The translations under genes were made by a program, and so were the position numbers. A DNA stretch of 64,000 bases, from contig NZ_JADJNN010000016.1 in NCBI RefSeq assembly GCF_016714285.1, positions 167,756-231,755 of the forward strand. Direction: 5' to 3'. Below, in pieces: positions 16,947-27,585 of the stretch; position 1 is the stretch's first letter, and each line of letters opens with the position of its first letter. Under the pieces are notes generated by a model. That model was not told where the DNA came from. It did not search any database and saw only the letters and a program-made list of their open reading frames with translations. This stretch comes from Nannocystis sp. (GTDB taxonomy: Bacteria > Myxococcota_A > Polyangia > Nannocystales > Nannocystaceae).

Positions 16947-18403
16947 ATGGCTCTCTTCTCCGTCGACAGCGCCCGTCCGCTCGGCAAGGGCAAGCACTCG
17001 CCCGCCGGCAGCATCACCGACCCCGAGCTGGCCTCGCACCTGCGCAACTACAAGCGGACGGTCGCGGGCAGCTACCGCGCGCTGGTCCAGGAGGACCTGG
17101 CGACGGCGCTGCCGCACGGGCCGCTGCTGGTGTCGCCGAAGATCGACGGCGAGCTGTGGTTCCTGGTCATGGACGGCGACGAGCTGTTCCTGAGCTCGCC
17201 GACCGGTCGCGTGGTGTCGGGTGACATCCCGGTGCTGGCCGAATTGAAGGCGGCGGCGGGGCGGGCCCGCGGGCGCACGGTGGTGGCGGGCGAGCTGTTC
17301 GCGGTCAAGCCGGCCGGGCAGGGTCGGGCGCGGGTCGGCGATCTGGCGGCGGTGATGGGCGGCGAGGACAAGGCGCAGGTCGAGCGCATGGCCTTCCACG
17401 CCTTCGACCTGCTGGTCGGCGGCGACGCCGAGGCGGCCACGCGCAGCATCGTCTACGGCGAGCGGCTCGAGGTGCTGCGGCGGCTGTTCGCGGGGGGCAA
17501 GCGGGCGCAGGCGATCCGCACCGAGGCGACCACCGCGGGGGACCGGGTGCAGGCGCTGTGGAACGAGTGGGTCGAGGGCGGCAAGGGCGAGGGTCTGGTG
17601 ATCCGCGCCGAGGGCTCGTGCTCAAGGTGAAGCCGTCGATCACGATCGACGCGGCGGTGATCGGCTACACGGACAGCTCGGACGACCCCGAGGGGGTCGG
17701 CGCGCTGCTGATGGCGCTGCTGCGCGAGGACGGGCAGTTCCAGGTGATCGGCTCCTGCGGCAACATGCCGACGGAGGAGCGGCGCGCGTTCAAGAAGATG
17801 CTGGCGGGCAAGGAGATCGGGTCGAACTTCCGCTACGCCAACAGCAAGGGCGCGCTGTACCGCTTCGTCAAGCCGGAGACGGTCATCGAGTTCAAGGTGA
17901 CGGACATCCAGGGCGAGGACTCGAGCGGCGACCCGATCCACCGCATGGTGTTGGAGCACGGGGCGAAGGGGTGGACGACGGTCCGCGAGATGCCCGGCGC
18001 GAGCATCCTGCACCCGGTGTTCGTGCGCCTGCGCGACGACAAGTCGGTCAACCCGACCGACATCCGGGTGGCCCAGGTGCTCGAGCGCTGCCTGATCGAC
18101 GGGCTGGCCAAGAAGGCCGAGCGGGTGGTCCTGCCGGCCAGCGCGGTGGTTCGGCGCGAGGTCTACGCCAAGGAGGCGAAGGGCCAGGTCGCGGTGCGCA
18201 AGCTGGTGCTGTGGCAGACCAACAAGGAGACGCTGGACCGCAGCTACCCGGCCTACGTGGTCCACTGGACCGACTACTCGGCCGGGCGCAAGGACCCGCT
18301 GCAGCGCGAGGTCCGGGTCGCGCCGAACCTCGCCGAGGCGCAGCGGATCGCCGACGAGATCATCGCGGAGAATATTAAAAAGGGCTGGGACCGGCAGGCC
18401 TGA
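16947..18403 (+). pseudogene. ATP-dependent DNA ligase-like protein, interrupted by one frameshift
   Basis: Two overlapping frames make one protein of about 485 residues: 16947-17613 in one frame, then from about 17612 to 18403 in the frame one base back. The first half has the nucleotidyltransferase Lys in SPKIDGELW (motif I, K-x-D-G), AGELFAV (motif III-like Glu) and EGLVIRAEG (motif IV); the second resumes with LVLKVKPS (motif V). The C-terminal ~250 residues have no domain I can name. Restoring one base in the GGGCTC stretch at 17612-17617 joins AEG to LVLKVKP exactly, so a single-base loss explains the break. GAGGA precedes the ATG. Not the NAD ligase and not an obvious LigC/LigD; function unknown. 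If the base loss is a consensus error the gene is intact. Confidence 0.75.
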
Positions 18404-18406
18404 CGG

Positions 18407-18545
18407 CTGTCTGATCGGACAGTGTCTTCAGGACAGGTTCTTCGGGACAGGGCCTGGGGGACAGGGCCTGGGGGACAGGGCCTGGGGGACAGGTCGTGCA
18501 GGACAGCGGGATCGGGCTGTCCCGGGCCGTCTCAGGCTGTCTCGC
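18407..18545. repeat. Cluster of GGACAGG motifs with a 14-bp tandem array
   Basis: At least eight GGACAG or CTGTCC/T motifs occur in 139 bp. At 18447-18488 the 14-mer ACAGGGCCTGGGGG is repeated three times, with a fourth start at 18489. The cluster runs into the last codons of the SDR gene (Glu-Thr-Ala-stop) and lies between the convergent ligase-like and SDR genes. It may also fold as a bidirectional terminator. Confidence 0.7.
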
Positions 18546-19308
18546 CGCCGTCGATCGCCAGGGCCTGGCCGGTGATGCCGTCGGCGGCGCGGCTGGCGAG
18601 GTAGGCGACCAGGGCGGCGACCTCCTCGGGGCTGCGCAGGCGCTGCTGCGGCGAGAAGCGGGCCAGGGTGGCGCGGGCCTCGTCGGCGCTGCGACCGGTG
18701 GCGGCCTGGATGTTCTCGCTGGCGCGCGCGACGATGTCGGTGTCGGTGAAGCCGGGGCAGACGGCGTTGACGGTGACGCGCTTGCTGGCGAGCTCGACCG
18801 CGAGGGCGCGGGTGAGGCCGACGAGGCCGGCCTTGCTGGCGGTGTAGGCCGCGGTGTAGGCGTAGCCCTTGAGCGCGGCGGTCGAGGCGATGTTGATGAC
18901 GCGACCCCAGCCGACGCGCACCATGCCCGGGACGAGCGCGCGGGTGAGGGCGAAGGGGGCGCCGAGGTTCAGGGCCATGAGGGCGGCCCAGTGCTCGTCG
19001 TCGGTGCGGGCGAGTGGGGCGGAGTGGGCGGCGCCGGCGTTGTTGACGAGGACCTGCACGGGGGCGCCGAGCTGGTCGCAGAGGCTGGCGAGTTCGCCGA
19101 GGAAGCGGTCGCGGTCGGCGGGGTCGGCGAGCTCGCAGGGCAGGGCGTTGACCGGTCCGCGGGCGAGTGGGCGGAGCTCGTCGACGAGGACGTCGAGGGC
19201 CCGGCGGTCGCGGCCGCCGAGGACGAGGGCGTGCTCGGGGGCGAGGGCGTGGGCGATGGCGCGGCCGATGCCGCGGCTGGCCCCGGTGATGAGCGCGAGG
19301 GGTCGCAT
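18532..19308 (-). CDS. SDR family NAD(P)-dependent oxidoreductase
   Basis: 258-residue classical short-chain dehydrogenase: cofactor loop TGASRGIG (8-15), NNAG, active-site Ser in IAST and Tyr-x-x-x-Lys in AYTASKAG. Ends VTGQAL.IDGG-like (ITGQALAIDGGE). Resembles FabG-type 3-oxoacyl reductases, but the substrate is open because no fatty-acid genes are nearby. It has a box fitting a leaderless promoter and converges on the ligase-like operon. Confidence 0.9.
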   Translation of the reverse strand: MRPLALITGASRGIGRAIAHALAPEHALVLGGRDRRALDVLVDELRPLARGPVNALPCELADPADRDRFLGELASLCDQLGAPVQVLVNNAGAAHSAPLARTDDEHWAALMALNLGAPFALTRALVPGMVRVGWGRVINIASTAALKGYAYTAAYTASKAGLVGLTRALAVELASKRVTVNAVCPGFTDTDIVARASENIQAATGRSADEARATLARFSPQQRLRSPEEVAALVAYLASRAADGITGQALAIDGGETA

Positions 19309-19316
19309 GTCGGGCC

Positions 19317-19322
19317 AGTGTA
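19317..19322 (-). promoter_or_regulatory. -10-like TACACT, 8 nt before the SDR start
   Basis: TACACT lies 8 bases upstream of the ATG at 19308 with no SD, consistent with a leaderless mRNA. Confidence 0.5.
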
Positions 19323-19343
19323 GCGGCTGGCCGCTGGCCGCGA

Positions 19344-20960
<1,617 letters not shown>

Positions 20961-21092
20961 CGCCGCGGAGCAGTGTCGCATCAATACGCGGGCGTCACGA
21001 GTAGCGCTGGGTCAGCGCACTTCCACGCATGGCGCATTCGCCCGCGGTCGCTCGGCTTGTCGCTGTGCATGGCTCGGTGATACATCCAGGGC

Positions 21093-21940
<848 letters not shown>

Positions 21941-21941
<1 letters not shown>

Positions 21942-23263
21942 TGCGGGCCGCGATGCGTGGATCGGTCGTGGCGATCGCGTGCGTGCTGGTGGCGCAGTCC
22001 GGTTGCTTCGCGGTCGAGCCCGTCGGGCCCTGCGTCGACAGCACCGGGCTGTTCGAGGCGGGGCAGGTGTGCCTGGTGCCCGGGCTCGACCTGGCGCTGC
22101 CGGGTGCGCCGTGGCAGCTGCGGCGCGCCGTGTTCGACAAGGACGGCGTCGACGACCTCGCGGTCGGGCTGGCCAGCGGCGACGGGCGCACGGTGTACGC
22201 GGCGACCGAGCTCGCTGGCGCGGGCAAGCTGACGCAGGTGGCGAGTCCAGCGGTGATCCAGGACTTCGTGCCGTCGTTCGTGTATGGCGACCCGACCGGC
22301 GTGCAAGATCTGGCGACGCTGATCGAGACCGACGACCTGATCAACGGCGGCAAGCTGACGGTGCACACCTGCGGCGATGATGTCTTCGCGTCCGGCGAGA
22401 GCGTGAGCTTCGACCTCCGGGGCAAGACGCTCAGCTTGCCCTGCATCAGGCCCGTGTCGCTCGCGGCGGTGGGGGACGGCGTCGCGGCCGACATCGGCTG
22501 GGGCATCGCCTGCGACTCGATGCCGGCGCCGGACAAGTCGCCGGTCGAGCCGGCCGACATCGGCTTCTTCCTGAGCCCGGCGATCGACAAGAGCGGCAGC
22601 TTCGAGGCCTACGGCGACCCGCGCTACTCGAGCACGCACGCGGTGGTGGCCGCGCGGCTCAACGACGGCGCGTTCCTGGATATCGGCTTCGCGGCGGTGC
22701 CTTCGTCGGGCAACAGCGACGTCATCGCGCTCACCTACGACAACGACGACGTCGCGCGGCCGAGCGAGTCGGTGGTGATGCCGGGGCAGGGGCTCATCTC
22801 GCGGCTCTACGCGGCCGACCTCGACGGCGACGGGGTCGAGGAGTTTGTCGCGCTGCACCGCAAGGGCGACGTGATCACGATCTCGCGGCGGACCCAGAAG
22901 GACCCGCCGACCTACGCGCCGCTGGACCAGGAGCTCTACGCCGGGATCTTCGCGGTGCCGAGCCCGCTCGCGGCGGCCTTCGGCGACTTCACGGGCGACG
23001 GCGAGGTCGACATCGCGGTCGCCTTCGACAACGAGGACGGCACGACCAGCGTCGGCGTGTACATTCGCTGGCCCGACCAGGACCCGGGCGTGTTCTTCTC
23101 CAGCCTCGGGGCGCTGCGGACTTACACGGACGGCGAGGCTGTGGTCGACCTGATGGCGCTGACGCTCGACGACGACGACAAGCCCGACCTCGCGGTGGCG
23201 CTGGCGACCGCGAGCGGCGGGCGCCTGCAGGTGTTCCTCAATCGTTCGCCGAGCTCGGGCTGA
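21941..23263 (+). CDS. FG-GAP/VCBS-like repeat lipoprotein
   Basis: 440 residues. Signal peptide with lipobox QSGC (Cys about 22). Four or more Ca2+-loop repeats of D-x-D-G/D type: FDKDGVDDLAVGLA, DLDGDGVEEFVAL, DFTGDGEVDIAVAF and LDDDDKPDLAVAL, each followed by beta strands, consistent with a propeller. Probably a surface binding protein. Coupled to the TPR-like gene. The last 26 bp overlap the convergent glycosyltransferase gene. Confidence 0.8.
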
Positions 23264-26200
23264 GCTCGCTGGCGGCGACGACGTGGCGGTCGAAGATCGC
23301 CAGGTCGCGCAGCTGCACCTGCGCGTGCTCGTCGGCGGCGATCAGGATGAGGCCGAGCTGGGGCACGGCGCTGCGCGGCCGCCACGGCAGCGGCGCCGAC
23401 TGCCAGGCGCCCGGGTGGTGATCAGGCGGGTCGATCTCACCGATCTGCTGCGTGTCGTCCCACACCTGCACGCGCGCGTCGGGCCCGAGCTCGATGTCGC
23501 GGAGGTTGACCACGAGGTCGTGCGGATCTCGGCTGTCCCCGGGGACATGTGAGCGGGCGAAGTCGAGGCGTTGACCGGCGCGTAGAGGGAGCGTGAGGCC
23601 GCCGCCGACCGGGGCGGGCAGGGTTCCGGGGCGCGCCCGCGAGAGCGAGCGACCGGCGACCCAGCGGATCGCGGTGACCGGGTGGCCGAGGTCGGTCGCG
23701 GGCGCGAAGGTGCGGGCCCACGCGGCCGAGGGTCGGGTGAAGCCAGCGCTGTCGGGCGGGAGCAGGCGCAGCTCCGCGAGGCTGCCGTGCGGACAGGGGC
23801 GATCGGGGCGGGGCTTGTCGCTGCCGCGGACGGCGATCCGTCGCGGGATCTTGGCCAGGACGAAGGGGCCGAGGGTGTCGCGCGAGGCGGCGCCCGGGGC
23901 CGGACGTAGGTCGAGCGCCGCGCCGTCGACGGCGATCTTCCAGCGCTCGCCGGCGGCGCCACCTGTCCCTGCGACCATGACCAGAGAGACAGGTCCCTGG
24001 AGGCCGCGGGGCGGGGTGAGCACGAGCGGGCGCTCGGGGTCGAGGCACAGCTGTCCGCTGCTCCACGTGGCGCCGGCGAGGCGCAGGCCGAGCGGGCCGC
24101 GGAGTTCGCCGTCGACGAAGCGCCACGCGTGGACCTGGGCCAGCAGGGCGGGGTCGACGTCGACCGCGAACAGGGCCATGCGCAGGTCGGCGCGGGTGAC
24201 CCGGGTCGGCAGCTCGCCCTCGACGGGGGTGAGGCGGTCGAGGAAGAGCTCGACGAGGGCGACGGGGCGGGCGACGAAGGGGGCCGGGAGGCGATCGTCG
24301 ATCGCGGCGACGGGGGCGAGCGGGCGGCCCTGCTCGTCGCGCGGGGTGCGGCTGTGGCTGGCTTCGTTGAGCAGGAGGAACACCTGCGGCGCGGGCCGGT
24401 CGCGCGCGGTCGGGCCGGCGATCAGCAGCTCGTGCAGGGTCGCGTAGGTGGCCTCTTGCGAGCGGTAGGGCAGCACGGTGCGGCCGCGGCCGATCGCCAG
24501 GGCGCCGCCGATCTGGTTGAAGGTGTGGGCGCTGTGCCAGCCCTCGCCGCCGGCGATGACGATCGCGTCGGCGGGGATCTCAGCGGCGAGGGCGTCGATC
24601 GCCCGCTCGGCGCCCGCGAACTCCTGCAGGCGCGTGACCGGGTGCGTGAGGTAGGGGGCGAGCTGGGCCGCAAGCAGGCCGAGGCCGAGGCCGCCGGTAG
24701 CGATCGCGGCGGGGCGCGGGCCTGTCCTTCGGGACATGAATGAATGGCCAGCCGCGAGGGCCAAGGCGGCGAGCAGGCAGGCGAGCGGGAGCAGCTCGGG
24801 GACGAGGTAGCGGCCGTAGTAGTAGAGCGTCGCCTGCGGGAGGTTGCGCTGGGCGTAGAGCGCGAGGGTGAAGACCGGCACGCTGGCGAGCGCGAGCAGC
24901 CAGACGGCGTGCGGGTCGGCGGCGGGGCGCGTGGCGGCGAAGCGGAGGGCGCCCGCGGCGGCCGCGAGCAGGAGGCCGGCGCCGAGCAGGGGGCCGGCGG
25001 GGTCGAGGCGGCTGTGTCCGCCGCCGAGCACGGCGAGGGTGGCGTAGAGGGCGAGGGCGAGGGCCGCGGCGAGGACGAGGGCGGCCGGCAGGCGATCGAT
25101 GCGGCCGCGATAGGGTCGGAGCAGGTGGTCGCCGATCAGCCAGGCGACGGCGGACAGGGCGGCGGCGAGGCCGACGGCGGGCAGCGAGAGCGGCGCGAGG
25201 GCGCCGAGCTGACGGTGCAGCTCGTCATAAAGGTACGGGAAGCTGGTGGCGACGTGGACGGCGAGGCTGGCGACCAGCAGTCCGAAGAGACAGGTCGGCG
25301 CGACGAGGCGGCGCGGGCCGGTGCCGGGCACGAGCCAGAGGATCGCCAGCAGCAGCGGCGCGCTCAGCCAGGCGTTGCCGCGGATCCACGCGGTCGCGCC
25401 GAGCAGGAGGGCGGCGAGCGGCGTGGTGTCGCCGCCGACGCGCAGGCCTCTCGCCAGGGCGAGGGCGGCGGCCAGCAGCAGCAGGCCGGTGAGCGGCTCG
25501 GTGAGCGGCGTGCGCTGGACCCACACGGCCAGCGGCGAGCAGGCGTAGAGCCCGGCCGCGAGCAGGGCCCACGGTCCGCGCGGGAGCAGGCGTCGGCCGA
25601 GCGCCCACAGGCCGAGCACGGCGAGCAGCGCCTCGAGGTGGAGCAGCAGGGTCATGCGTTCGGGGCCGACGACGAGGCCGCTGGTCGCGAGCAGGGTCGG
25701 GTGGAGGTGGAGGAATTGCGGGACGACCTCGCCGCGCGCGCGGTCGGCGAGGTAGAAGCCGGGGCGGTAGGCGCCCTCGTAGCGGCCGGCGCGTCCGGGG
25801 CCGCCGGCGGGCGGGTAGAGCCCGAGGATGTCCCCGGGGCCAGGTCGTTCGTCGACGGCGCGACCGGCCGCGGCGAGCACGGGGTCGACGAGGCCGATCG
25901 CGCCGGTGCGCAGGGTGTGGCGGGCCCGCAGCACGTAGCTGCCCTGGTCGCGGCCGCCGAGCTCGGCGGGGATCACCGGGCTGCGCAGGGCCAGGGTTGC
26001 GAGCGCGAGCGCGGCAGCGGTGAGCCACACGCGGTGGTCGTCGGCGGGCGGCAGGCGCTCGGGCTCGCCGCTCGGAACCTGTCCCCAGGGCCAGGCGAGC
26101 ACGGCGGCCGCCGTCAGCACGAACACCAGCGCCGGCGCCGAGAACCAGCCGAGCGCGGCGAGCCCGGTGGCGAGGAGGCCGACCAGCGCGAGCAGACCAG

Positions 26201-26306
26201 CGCCGACGATCACCAGCGCCTCGACGGTCCGCGCGGTGCCTTGCCAGCGCGCCCACCGGCGCAGCAGCGCGGCCGCGAGGGCGAGGATGGCGAGCAAGAC
26301 CAGCAT
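23238..26306 (-). CDS. GT-C (ArnT/PMT-type) membrane glycosyltransferase
   Basis: About 1022 residues from the ATG at 26306 (an upstream start at 26363 adds a non-membrane leader). Roughly a dozen TM helices in the first 570 residues; the first large external loop has GRDQGSYVLRA, the Asp region typical of dolichyl/undecaprenyl-phosphate-sugar transferases. A large external C-terminal part of about 450 residues is beta-rich and lectin-like. It should transfer a lipid-linked sugar to an envelope acceptor. The gene carries an unusual number of CCTGTCC/GGACAGG motifs (near 23534, 23961, 24721, 26077). Confidence 0.78.
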   Translation of the reverse strand: MLVLLAILALAAALLRRWARWQGTARTVEALVIVGAGLLALVGLLATGLAALGWFSAPALVFVLTAAAVLAWPWGQVPSGEPERLPPADDHRVWLTAAALALATLALRSPVIPAELGGRDQGSYVLRARHTLRTGAIGLVDPVLAAAGRAVDERPGPGDILGLYPPAGGPGRAGRYEGAYRPGFYLADRARGEVVPQFLHLHPTLLATSGLVVGPERMTLLLHLEALLAVLGLWALGRRLLPRGPWALLAAGLYACSPLAVWVQRTPLTEPLTGLLLLAAALALARGLRVGGDTTPLAALLLGATAWIRGNAWLSAPLLLAILWLVPGTGPRRLVAPTCLFGLLVASLAVHVATSFPYLYDELHRQLGALAPLSLPAVGLAAALSAVAWLIGDHLLRPYRGRIDRLPAALVLAAALALALYATLAVLGGGHSRLDPAGPLLGAGLLLAAAAGALRFAATRPAADPHAVWLLALASVPVFTLALYAQRNLPQATLYYYGRYLVPELLPLACLLAALALAAGHSFMSRRTGPRPAAIATGGLGLGLLAAQLAPYLTHPVTRLQEFAGAERAIDALAAEIPADAIVIAGGEGWHSAHTFNQIGGALAIGRGRTVLPYRSQEATYATLHELLIAGPTARDRPAPQVFLLLNEASHSRTPRDEQGRPLAPVAAIDDRLPAPFVARPVALVELFLDRLTPVEGELPTRVTRADLRMALFAVDVDPALLAQVHAWRFVDGELRGPLGLRLAGATWSSGQLCLDPERPLVLTPPRGLQGPVSLVMVAGTGGAAGERWKIAVDGAALDLRPAPGAASRDTLGPFVLAKIPRRIAVRGSDKPRPDRPCPHGSLAELRLLPPDSAGFTRPSAAWARTFAPATDLGHPVTAIRWVAGRSLSRARPGTLPAPVGGGLTLPLRAGQRLDFARSHVPGDSRDPHDLVVNLRDIELGPDARVQVWDDTQQIGEIDPPDHHPGAWQSAPLPWRPRSAVPQLGLILIAADEHAQVQLRDLAIFDRHVVAASELSPSSAND
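23534..23547. repeat. Palindrome TGTCCCCGGGGACA
   Basis: Perfect 14-bp palindrome inside the glycosyltransferase coding sequence, a member of the CCTGTCC/GGACAGG family. Confidence 0.6.
23961..23994. repeat. ACCTGTC...GACAGGT inverted repeat
   Basis: 7-bp arms at 23961-23967 and 23988-23994 with a 20-nt spacer, within the glycosyltransferase gene. Confidence 0.6.
24721..24738. repeat. CCTGTCC-ttc-GGGACATG inverted repeat
   Basis: Near-perfect palindrome inside the glycosyltransferase gene, same family as those at 26356 and 42716. Confidence 0.6.
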
Positions 26307-26600
26307 CGCGCGCGAGCATAGCAAGCCGGCGCGGTGCTGGTCGGGACGGGATGATCTGTCCAAAGGGACAGGTCAATTCACGGATCGTCGGGCGGCGCTC
26401 GTCGCCGTGGTGAGGCCGTGAGAACCCTCTCGGCCGCCGCGAACTCGCGGTTCGTGCTGCACACGCGACGGCGTCGCGGCGCCGCGGGCCGGCAGCGCCG
26501 TGGCGGACGAGCGAGAGGCGGCGCAGCAGGCCGTGCGGCGGCGTTCACGTGGCGGCCTCGGCTGGTCAGGCGCGGCCCTCCTCTGGCATCCTCCGCGGGC
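26307..26600. promoter_or_regulatory. Divergent region glycosyltransferase / ilvE
   Basis: 294 bp. TATGCT at 26315-26320 (minus) stands 8 bases before the glycosyltransferase ATG, fitting a leaderless promoter. CTGTCC-aaag-GGACAG at 26356-26371 is a dispersed-family palindrome. The ilvE side is Arg-rich when translated and carries no recognisable gene. Confidence 0.5.
26356..26371. repeat. CTGTCC-aaag-GGACAG palindrome
   Basis: 6-bp perfect arms with a 4-nt loop, extended by A/T at the outer ends; intergenic member of the dispersed family. Confidence 0.65.
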
Positions 26601-27509
26601 ATGATCACCTACTTCGATGGCAAGTTCGTCGACGACAGCGAGGCCAAGATCAGCGTGCGCGCGCGTGCGATCAACTACGGCCTCGGCTGCTTCGGGGGCG
26701 TCCGCGGCTACCTCGCGGACGACGGCCAGCAGGTGTTCCTGTTCCGCGTCCCGGAGCACATGGCCCGCCTGCAGCACTCGGCGCGGGTCCTGTTCATGCG
26801 CCTGCCGGCGCCGCACGCCGAGCTGTGCGAGCTGGTCCGCGAGCTGCTGCGCCGCAACAGCGTCCACTTCGACGTGTACGTGCGGCCGCTGCTGCTCAAC
26901 AATTCGATCAAGCTGGCGCCGGTGATGCGCGAGGAGGACAGCCTGCTCACGATCTACTGCCTGCCGCTGCAGCGCTACATCGACAAGGACGCGATCGACG
27001 TGTGCGTGTCGTCGTGGCGGCGCGCGACCGACTCGGCGATCCCGGCGCGGACCAAGCCGACCGGGCTCTACCTCAACAGCGCGCTGGCTCGCCGCGAGGC
27101 GCACGACAACGGCTTCGACGAGGCGATCTTCCTGACCGAGTACGGCAAGGTCTCGGAGGGCAGCGCGGAGCACGTGTTCATCGTCCGCGACGGCACGCTG
27201 ATCAGCCCGCCGAGCACCGAGGACAACCTCGACGGCATCACCCGCCGCAGCCTGATCGCGCTCGCCACGGAGGATCTCGGGCTGCCGGTGCTGGAGCGGA
27301 CGATCGGGCGCACCGAGCTCTACGTCTCCGATGAGATGTTCCTGTGCGGCACCGGGGCGGAGATCACCCCGGTCGGCTCGGTCGACCGCCGCAAGATCGG
27401 CGAGGGCGGTGTGGGGCCGATCACGGCACGTTTGCAGAAGCACTTCGCCGACGTCGTCCGCGGCCGCGTCCCGGAGCGCACAAGCTGGCTCACCCCCGTG
27501 TGGCCCTGA
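26601..27509 (+). CDS. ilvE: Branched-chain amino acid aminotransferase
   Basis: PLP fold-type IV transaminase, reversible transfer between Val/Ile/Leu and 2-oxoglutarate; cytosolic. 302 residues from the ATG at 26601; the frame open to 26418 is Arg-rich and matches nothing. The PLP lysine is Lys152 (ARTKPTGLYLNSAL), with SEGSAEHVF, GITRRS and the C-terminal SGTAAEITP equivalent (LCGTGAEITPVGSVD). The domain order follows E. coli IlvE closely. It stands alone, not in an ilv operon. Confidence 0.93.
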   Translation: MITYFDGKFVDDSEAKISVRARAINYGLGCFGGVRGYLADDGQQVFLFRVPEHMARLQHSARVLFMRLPAPHAELCELVRELLRRNSVHFDVYVRPLLLNNSIKLAPVMREEDSLLTIYCLPLQRYIDKDAIDVCVSSWRRATDSAIPARTKPTGLYLNSALARREAHDNGFDEAIFLTEYGKVSEGSAEHVFIVRDGTLISPPSTEDNLDGITRRSLIALATEDLGLPVLERTIGRTELYVSDEMFLCGTGAEITPVGSVDRRKIGEGGVGPITARLQKHFADVVRGRVPERTSWLTPVWP

Positions 27510-27585
27510 GCTGGCCCTGAGCTTGGGCCTGAGCTTGGCCCCGAGTTTGTGGACTTGAGCCGCCGCGTCGGCCTACAACGGCAGC

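Noticed and set aside
13539..17399. 1286-codon minus-strand frame
   Set aside because: It runs antisense through several genes with good SDs and known domains, and its translation is Arg/His/Val-rich low complexity.
17605..17632. Programmed -1/+1 frameshift in the ligase-like gene
   Set aside because: No slippery heptamer or downstream structure is evident, and the break is inside core motifs IV-V where recoding would serve no clear purpose.
18447..18490. CRISPR-like array
   Set aside because: 14-bp direct tandem repeats without spacers and no cas genes; it is a simple tandem expansion.
26418..26600. 61-residue N-terminal extension of IlvE
   Set aside because: Arg/Ala-rich sequence with no equivalent in the family; the ATG at 26601 gives the normal 302 residues.
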